From contig DMCY01000096.1 in the NCBI GenBank assembly GCA_003451675.1, positions 1-20,803 of the forward strand: a stretch of 20,803 nt of DNA. The letters run 5' to 3'. Positions 16,409 through 20,803 of this stretch are shown here, piece after piece. The position numbers were made by a program, and so were the translations under genes. Positions within the stretch are counted from its first letter, which is position 1. Every line of letters begins with the position of its first letter. This DNA is from Candidatus Atribacteria bacterium. GTDB lineage: Bacteria > Atribacterota > JS1 > SB-45 > 34-128. The notes under the pieces were generated by a model. The model saw nothing but the letters and a program-made list of their open reading frames with translations, was not told the origin of the DNA and made no database searches.

Positions 16409-18285
16409 GTAAAAAAAATATAAAACAGGGAACGCCAATTAAGGGATTAGGCCGTGGTCCTGGAAGTCATAGAAGTATGGCTATACCGGTAGAAAAAGCT
16501 AAGGATTTTAGGGGAACCTTAAAACGATTACTCGATTATTTAAAACCTCATAGAGTGAAGCTTATCATTGCTTTCCTGGCGGCTGTAGCCAGTACAACTT
16601 TCAGTATCATCAGTCCAAAAATTATGGGACGGGCGACCACCAAATTATTTGAAGGGTTTCTCCTAAAAATGAGAAATGTCCCTAATGCAACCATTGATTT
16701 TAAATATATTTTAAATATTATTTTCATCTTAATCGGGTTGTATGTCATCAGTGCTATATTTAAATATATTCAACAGTATATTATGGTTGATGTGGCGCAA
16801 AAAACCGTTTACAATATGAGAAAAGATATTAGCTCTAAGTTGTCAAAATTGCCTTTAAAGTATTTTGATGGAAGAACTCATGGAGAAATACTCAGTCGGG
16901 TGACCAACGATATTGATCTCGTCAGTAACACTCTTCAACAAAGTATTACTCAATTAATTACTGCTATAGTAACCCTAATCGGAATAGTAGTAATGATGCT
17001 AACCATTAGCCCGCTGTTAACTTTAGTTGCTTTCGTTACTTTGCCTTTAAGTTTTTTGGTTACTAAAGTTATTGCCAGGCAATCACAAAAATTCTTTGCC
17101 AAACAACAAAAATTTTTAGGTCAATTAAATGGTCAAGTGGAAGAAATGTACACTGGCCACAAAATAGTCAAAGCTTTTAATTATGAAAAGCAATCCATCG
17201 ATAAATTCAATAAAGTGAATGATCAACTCTATGATGCTGGATGGAAGGCTCAATTCATATCGGGGATTATTATGCCCTTGATGAGTGCTATTGGTAATCT
17301 GGGTTATGTCTTTATTGCCATCCTGGGTGGAATTTTGGTGACTAAAGGTACTATAACCATTGGTAATGTTCAAGCATTTATTCAATATTCCAGGCAATTT
17401 ACCCAACCGATCGTTCAAACAGCTAACATTGCCAATATTATTCAATCAACCATTGCGGCTGCTGAACGTGTCTTTGAAGTTCTCGATGAATCTGAGCAAA
17501 TACCGGATAAAAAAGATATGATTCATTCAGATAAACCTCAAGGCAATATAAAGCTTGAGCATATTAAATTTGGATACAATCCAGAAAAAATACTCATAAA
17601 TGATATGAATATGGATATTAAAAAAGGTCAAACTATTGCCATTGTAGGTCCTACTGGAGCTGGAAAAACAACATTGGTTAATTTACTGATGCGTTTTTAT
17701 GAAATTAATGACGGAAAAATCACCTTTGATGGAATAGATATTCGCGATATGAAACGTGGTGAATTGAGAAGTCTTTTTGGAATGGTCCTTCAAGATACCT
17801 GGTTATTCAAGGGAAGCATTAAAGAGAATATCGCCTATGGTCGGGACAATGCTATGGAACAGGAAATTGTCCAGGCAGCAAAAATGGCTTATGCTGATCA
17901 CTTTATCAGAACACTTCCTGATGGCTACGATACTATTATAAATGAAGAAGCTAGTAATCTTTCTCAAGGTCAAAAACAATTACTGACCATCGCACGGGCT
18001 ATTTTAGCTGATCCGACCATATTGATTCTCGATGAAGCGACAAGCAGTGTTGATACCAGAACAGAAATTCATATTCAAAAGGCTATGCTTGCCCTTATGA
18101 AAGGGAGAACCAGTTTTGTGATTGCTCATAGACTATCTACTATTCGTAATGCAGACTTAATTTTGGTTATGAACGAAGGAAGTATTATTGAAAAAGGAAC
18201 CCACAAAGAATTACTAAAACAGAATGGATTTTATGCTGATCTGTATAATAGCCAATTCGTTGGATTAAATAGTAAAAAAAGTTAG
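16405..18285 (+). CDS. Heterodimeric ABC exporter, catalytic-site subunit
   Basis: Half-transporter of 626 residues. The Gly/Pro-rich N-terminus (GLGRGPGSHRSM...EKAKDFRGTLKRLL) is typical of the second subunit of these pairs. Then come a six-helix exporter domain (about 50-355) and a nucleotide-binding domain (about 380-620). Walker A GPTGAGKTT (415-423), Walker B ILDEATSSVD with Glu544 and H-loop His575 (IAHRLST) are intact. The signature is LSQGQ (519-523), with Gln in place of the first Gly. So the working ATP site would use this subunit's Walker motifs with the partner's ISGGQ. The four-base overlap with the first subunit gene and its own operon with marR support a drug-type exporter. The extra loop KLFEGFLLKMRNVPNATIDF between the first two helices is usual for this subfamily. 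Confidence 0.96.
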   Translation: MSKKNIKQGTPIKGLGRGPGSHRSMAIPVEKAKDFRGTLKRLLDYLKPHRVKLIIAFLAAVASTTFSIISPKIMGRATTKLFEGFLLKMRNVPNATIDFKYILNIIFILIGLYVISAIFKYIQQYIMVDVAQKTVYNMRKDISSKLSKLPLKYFDGRTHGEILSRVTNDIDLVSNTLQQSITQLITAIVTLIGIVVMMLTISPLLTLVAFVTLPLSFLVTKVIARQSQKFFAKQQKFLGQLNGQVEEMYTGHKIVKAFNYEKQSIDKFNKVNDQLYDAGWKAQFISGIIMPLMSAIGNLGYVFIAILGGILVTKGTITIGNVQAFIQYSRQFTQPIVQTANIANIIQSTIAAAERVFEVLDESEQIPDKKDMIHSDKPQGNIKLEHIKFGYNPEKILINDMNMDIKKGQTIAIVGPTGAGKTTLVNLLMRFYEINDGKITFDGIDIRDMKRGELRSLFGMVLQDTWLFKGSIKENIAYGRDNAMEQEIVQAAKMAYADHFIRTLPDGYDTIINEEASNLSQGQKQLLTIARAILADPTILILDEATSSVDTRTEIHIQKAMLALMKGRTSFVIAHRLSTIRNADLILVMNEGSIIEKGTHKELLKQNGFYADLYNSQFVGLNSKKS

Positions 18286-18303
18286 TTAAAAAAGCAAGAG
18301 ACT

Positions 18304-18350
18304 CATGAAATATATTTTCATGGTATAGAAATACTCTTTTAAAATTTTTA
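18304..18350 (+). terminator. Weak terminator after the ABC operon
   Basis: CATGAAA (18304-18310) and TTTCATG (18316-18322) form a hairpin. AAGAG just before it can pair with CTCTT at 18334-18338, and the second is followed by a T-rich run. The stem is A+T-rich, so it is a modest candidate. Confidence 0.4.
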
Positions 18351-18375
18351 TATTATATTGTCAGTTAAACCGTCC
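18350..18375. repeat. Direct repeat, copy 1 (ATATTATATTGTCA...AACCGTCC)
   Basis: The 14 bases ATATTATATTGTCA at 18350-18363 recur exactly at 19101-19114, and in both copies a similar AAC(C/T)GTCC follows. The copies lie in the same orientation on either side of the UPF0158 gene. Confidence 0.5.
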
Positions 18376-18420
18376 GTGATACGATTAACACCCAAAACAT
18401 TAGATATTTTAATATATGGT

Positions 18421-18448
18421 AATAAATAGGTGTTTGTACCTATTTATT
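18421..18448. terminator. Hairpin between convergent genes
   Basis: Perfect 11-base stem AATAAATAGGT / ACCTATTTATT with a six-base loop, between the ABC operon (plus) and the UPF0158 gene (minus). It may stop transcription from either side. Its AAATAGG stem resembles the hairpin at 13982-14006. Confidence 0.5.
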
Positions 18449-18504
18449 CTCTCGCTTTTTCTTAAAAGGCATCTTCATGTTTCACTATAACAAGAATAAA
18501 TACT

Positions 18505-18987
18505 TCATCTTTTTCCTTTCCATATGGACTCGACCCCGATACTATTTAACCACTCAATAACTTTTTTATTCATCCTTTCATCTCTAAATTTGAACCATTC
18601 TTTTTCATAATCAGGATAATCACCTACTACATTTTTAAAACGCCTGAAAGCTCCCTTCCCATCTAAGGCTATGCTCAATTTTTCCCTTAATAATTCATCC
18701 TCCACCTTCTCGGCAAATTCAACCATTAAATTATATCCTTCATATGATGGCCTCTCAGGGATGCAAATATAACGATCAGGGTTATTAAATAATATATCCT
18801 GGGCTAATTTAACTTCCTTTTTCTGCCAATCAGGTAAATCTTCTCTTATCTTATCTTCATCTTCTTCTGCATATCTAAATATTTCCTCTGAGGTAACAAC
18901 AACCTCTCCTGTTTCTTTATTAAGATAAAAGTCCATATCAATTCGGTCTACATTTCTCATTATCTCAGCAATCATTTCCAGATCCAC
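18505..18987 (-). CDS. UPF0158 family protein, apparent 5' frameshift
   Basis: Small acidic soluble protein of 160 residues in the UPF0158 family (function unknown). It is recognised by the early segment MDFYLNKETGEVVV, the EDLPDWQKKEVKLAQDIL stretch, IPERPSYEGYNLMVEFAE and the alternating helix GKGAFRRFKNVVGDYPDYEKEWFKFRDERM. The frame begins at a GTG (18987) with no ribosome site. A perfect GGAGG site instead precedes an ATG at 19001 by eight bases, in another frame that meets TAA after three codons. Adding one A to the A run would join this ATG to the frame as MKKLKVDLEMI, a much more natural start. So either one base has been lost (mutation or base-calling error in a homopolymer) or the gene uses the poor GTG. 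Confidence 0.85.
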   Translation of the reverse strand: MDLEMIAEIMRNVDRIDMDFYLNKETGEVVVTSEEIFRYAEEDEDKIREDLPDWQKKEVKLAQDILFNNPDRYICIPERPSYEGYNLMVEFAEKVEDELLREKLSIALDGKGAFRRFKNVVGDYPDYEKEWFKFRDERMNKKVIEWLNSIGVESIWKGKR

Positions 18988-19100
18988 TTTTAATTTTTCA
19001 TAATTTTAACCTCCATATCAAAAGAAAACGCCAGATTATATATTTATCATAAATAGACTCCCCGAATCACATTTTTTCTGTTTCCTGTTATCCTATTTTG

Positions 19101-19126
19101 ATATTATATTGTCAATAGAACTGTCC
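19101..19126. repeat. Direct repeat, copy 2
   Basis: Partner of 18350-18375. Here the shared 14 bases run into AATAGAACTGTCC. AGAACTGTCC also occurs near 13584, suggesting a dispersed element end. Confidence 0.5.
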
Positions 19127-19213
19127 CCGCAACATCCTTTTTTCAGCCTCAATCGCAAAATTCATTGCCTTAATATAGTTTTGAAGTTCCAGCCAATCAT
19201 CTCGTTTTTTATA
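19112..19213 (-). pseudogene. Short coding-like remnant
   Basis: An open stretch of about 33 codons reads KRDDWLELQNYIKAMN, FAIEAEKRM and ends LRGQFY-stop. It looks like the C-terminus of a helical protein, but in-frame stops lie just upstream and there is no start. The ending overlaps the AACTGTCC direct repeat. Family not recognised; decay of a mobile-element gene is a guess. Confidence 0.25.
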
Positions 19214-19484
19214 TTATTATCACTTTCTTATTATTATAGAAATATAACCAATTTTTAACTAAAAATGATAATAAGAAATCTATCATATCTTTAAAGGGAA
19301 CAGGAAATAGTATACTGTATCTTTCGCAATTAGGATTTGAACCCTTTTTTGTAAAAAATAGTTGCGGGGTGTACTAATCGTTAGTAAATAGCGTTTAGAT
19401 GAAAGAGATAAGATGAATTCTTACTTTCGTGGGAACAACATAAGTCCAAACGGGAATGAGGATGAAAGATATAAAGGAAATGAT
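19214..19484. other. Gap between remnant and REP copy B
   Basis: Within the 579-bp gap from the UPF0158 gene to ssrA, this part holds no gene. It contains A+T-rich sequence and a GTTAGTAAATAGCGTTTAG word repeat near 19380, like the words in the left gaps. Confidence 0.4.
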
Positions 19485-19525
19485 GAGATTGGCCACGCCC
19501 TGATAAATCAGGGCTCGCAATGACA
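19485..19525. repeat. REP-like hairpin, copy B
   Basis: Same element as 1338-1375: GAGATTGGCCACG, stem CCCTGAT / ATCAGGG (19498-19513), then CTCGCAATGACA. Relative to copy A both stem sides changed together, so pairing is kept. A further GAGGAA-TGGA-TTCCTC hairpin follows at 19526-19541. The pair lies downstream of ssrA and could act as its 3' boundary, though no T tract is present. Confidence 0.7.
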
Positions 19526-19566
19526 GAGGAATGGATTCCTCAAAGAGCTAATATTTATCTATAAAA

Positions 19567-19926
19567 TGGTGGAGGCGGCGAGATTCGAACTCGCGTCCAA
19601 AGATATTTCGGTAAAAACCGCTACGAGTGTAGTCTATAATTTGGTTCTCGCTCTTTTTACCTCCCATAGACAGGATGTAAATTGAGCCAGCCCTTAATTT
19701 TCTCTTCTACCTCCCAGGGCAGTAAGGTAAAAGATAGTCCACTTTAGGTTACACCCATAAAGGTCTCGTAGACAAAAGACCTTTACAGACGTACAGCCTA
19801 ATTAGGCTGCAAATGCTAATTCTGTTCTATCGTTAGCAATTAATGTTTTTCCACGGTTTTACGAGGACATGGAACCTCGACCCGCTGTTCTTACCTCTCT
19901 TATCCCTGTCGAAACCTATCGCCCCC
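19567..19926 (-). ncRNA. ssrA: tmRNA (transfer-messenger RNA)
   Basis: One-piece tmRNA of 360 bases that rescues ribosomes on nonstop messages with SmpB and EF-Tu. The 5' end GGGGGCGATAGGTTTCGAC pairs with the 3' end CGCCTCC-A-CCA in a seven-base acceptor stem. Its third pair is G-U, the alanine identity signal. The T arm GCGAG-TTCGAAT-CTCGC is perfect and CCA is encoded. The tag frame runs from GCT at 19837 to TAA at 19802 and gives ANDRTELAFAA, a normal hydrophobic, protease-targeting ending. A stem follows in AAAGGTCTTTTGTCTACGAG ACCTTT (pseudoknot region). Its first 11 bases are also the last 11 bases of smpB, including the smpB stop. Confidence 0.98.
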
Positions 19927-20395
19927 ATTTTTTAATCTTTAATTCTCTTTCTACTTCTCTTTGGGCATCTTTTTCAGCTAATGCTTGTCGTTTATCGTAT
20001 AACCTTTTTCCTTTAGCCAGAGCTAATTCGATCTTAGCGTGACCTCTTTTAAAATAAATTCGCAAAGGCACCAGGGTTAAACCTTTCTCCTCAACCTGCC
20101 CTCTTAAACGGTTAATTTCTCGTTTATGCATAAGTAATTTACGTTTCCTTCTGGGGCCAACATTGAACATGTTACCAAAGGCATAAGGTGAAATATGCAT
20201 ATTCATTATATAAAGTTCGTTATTTTCAAATTGAGCGAAACTTTCCCGTAAGCTAACTTTACCTTCCCTTAAAGATTTTACTTCTGTCCCTTTTAGAACC
20301 AACCCTACCTCGTAAGTATCTAATATATGATAATCATGTCGTGCTTTTCTGTTTACAGCTATATTTTTTACTTCATCTTTATTGGTAAAGCTCAT
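19916..20395 (-). CDS. smpB: SsrA-binding protein SmpB
   Basis: Small basic RNA-binding protein that escorts tmRNA into the stalled ribosome; 159 residues, normal length. Diagnostic segments are NRKARHDYHI, GLVLKGTEVKSLREGKVSLRESFAQ, NVGPRRKRKLLMHKREI, LVPLRIYFKRGHAKIELALAKGKRLYDKR and the basic C-terminal tail AEKDAQREVERELKIKKWGR that lies in the mRNA channel. The ATG has GAGGG seven bases upstream and a good promoter at 20421-20449. The last codons (GG of TGG, GGG, CGA, TAG) form the 5' end of mature tmRNA, so the two genes overlap by 11 bases on the same strand and must share a precursor unless ssrA has its own internal promoter. Confidence 0.97.
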   Translation of the reverse strand: MSFTNKDEVKNIAVNRKARHDYHILDTYEVGLVLKGTEVKSLREGKVSLRESFAQFENNELYIMNMHISPYAFGNMFNVGPRRKRKLLMHKREINRLRGQVEEKGLTLVPLRIYFKRGHAKIELALAKGKRLYDKRQALAEKDAQREVERELKIKKWGR

Positions 20396-20420
20396 AATTT
20401 TTCCCTCATCTGGCAGTTAA

Positions 20421-20449
20421 ATTATAGCATAAATGGGGAGAATTCTCAA
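20421..20449 (-). promoter_or_regulatory. Sigma-70-type promoter of smpB-ssrA
   Basis: On the minus strand TTGAGA (20444-20449), a 17-base spacer and perfect TATAAT (20421-20426). Transcription would start near 20414, about 19 bases before the smpB ATG. Confidence 0.8.
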
Positions 20450-20459
20450 CATTTCGAAT

Positions 20460-20520
20460 TGCCTCATCAAAAAAGTACTCCAAATAGTATCGATGCCTCA
20501 TATAAAAAAGTACTCCAAAT
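20460..20520. repeat. Tandem direct repeat of TGCCTCAT...AAAAAAGTACTCCAAAT
   Basis: Two units 34 bases apart start at 20460 and 20494. Each has TGCCTCAT, an A run and AAGTACTCCAAAT. The AAAAGTAC-CCA core also appears at 20639, in the IS-like end to the right, so these may be transposase-binding repeats of an IS21-type element end. Confidence 0.6.
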
Positions 20521-20540
20521 TATTTTAATTATAACCTAAT

Positions 20541-20587
20541 CTCCTCTATATTTAAAGATAGAAAATTATCTTTAGAATATAGAGGAG
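20541..20587. repeat. Long imperfect hairpin
   Basis: CTCCTCTATATT (20541-20552) pairs with AATATAGAGGAG (20576-20587). Inside it AAAGATA (20554-20560) pairs with TATCTTT (20567-20573) around a six-base loop, with only a small T/AG mismatch between the two stems. No T tract follows on either strand, so it is not a standard terminator. Confidence 0.7.
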
Positions 20588-20605
20588 GTAGAAGGGAATT
20601 GTTTA

Positions 20606-20803
20606 TGTTACTCTAAAACTGCACCACTCTATTAATTGAAAAGTACACCACTTTGAAATATGATTCCCTTATGTATGAAGGATAATAACATAGGGGGAAA
20701 AGGAGGATGATCAAATTGATAGAGAAGCAGAAAATAATCATATAACATTTTCAAAAAGGAAGATCGCAACGACAGATTGCAAGAGAAATGGGTCTAAACA
20801 GAA
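20606..20803 (+). mobile_element. Left part of an IS21-like insertion sequence (partial)
   Basis: TGTTACTC at 20606 may be the terminal tip. Two 24-base repeat units follow, AAAACTGCACCACTCTATTA (from 20615) and AAAAGTACACCACTTTGAAA (from 20639), as in the multiple terminal repeats of IS21-family elements. An istA-like reading frame begins about 45 bases later and runs off the window. The exact end and any target duplication cannot be fixed without the other end. Confidence 0.55.
20707..20803 (+). pseudogene. istA-like transposase start, interrupted by a stop (partial)
   Basis: ATG at 20707, or TTG at 20716 nine bases after AGGAGG, opens IEKQKIII, then TAA (20743-20745), then HFQKGRSQRQIAREMGLNR to the window edge. 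The second part is the N-terminal helix-turn-helix of IS21-family IstA transposases, where K-H-F-x-x-G-x-S-Q-R-x-I-A is usual. The stop therefore looks like a single AAA-to-TAA change. Either the copy is dead or a base was miscalled; a restart downstream would lose little. Confidence 0.6.

Noticed and set aside
19567..19600. Separate tRNA-Ala gene suggested by GGTGGAGGCGGCGAGATTCGAAC
   Set aside because: No D and anticodon arms follow; the matching 5' half lies about 330 bases away, with a tag frame between, so this is the tRNA-like end of tmRNA.

Overview
The window is AT-rich bacterial DNA, about one third G+C by eye. It looks like a chromosome piece from an anaerobic fermentative bacterium. 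It carries butyrate kinase under an apparent sigma-54 promoter, the tlyA-nadK-recN gene order familiar from Firmicutes-type genomes, a GerMN protein beside an AMIN/amidase_3 cell-wall hydrolase, and intergenic DNA full of short degenerate repeats typical of uncultured lineages. An Atribacterota-like or clostridial-type organism would fit, but the sequence alone does not settle taxonomy.

Left part (1-3548), minus strand. Butyrate kinase (buk) appears to head an operon running off the left edge. It is preceded by a textbook -24/-12 sigma-54 promoter and, about 150 bp further up, a long perfect palindrome that looks like an enhancer. Next comes the gene for a PAS-AAA+-Fis sigma-54 activator, the likely regulator, as in BkdR-type circuits. 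The gaps hold a REP-like hairpin and 'word' repeats, including an exact 22-bp inverted pair on either side of the activator gene.

Middle (3549-13205), minus strand. A long collinear block is read glnS, AI-2E permease, N-acetylmuramoyl-L-alanine amidase, GerMN protein, divergent PAP2 protein, tlyA, membrane-anchored PD-(D/E)XK protein, nadK, recN. Most gaps are 2-62 bp, and only nadK-recN is longer (about 130 bp). glnS is clearly richer in G+C than its neighbours, which suggests transfer.

Right-centre (13206-18448). A gene-poor stretch with an orphan leftward terminator and ambiguous open frames leads to a plus-strand module. Its parts are a strong promoter, a MarR operator, marR, and two overlapping genes for a heterodimeric ABC exporter with one degenerate and one consensus ATP site. 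Similar A+T-rich hairpins lie on both sides of the module.

Right (18505-20449), minus strand. A UPF0158 gene that seems to have lost one base near its start is followed by a remnant-filled gap. Then come ssrA (tmRNA) and smpB. The smpB stop codon lies inside the 5' end of the mature tmRNA, so making tmRNA from a joint transcript would turn smpB mRNA into a nonstop message. A good sigma-70-type promoter precedes smpB.

Far right (20460-20803). IS21-like terminal repeats, a long hairpin, and the start of an istA-like transposase gene interrupted by a stop codon.
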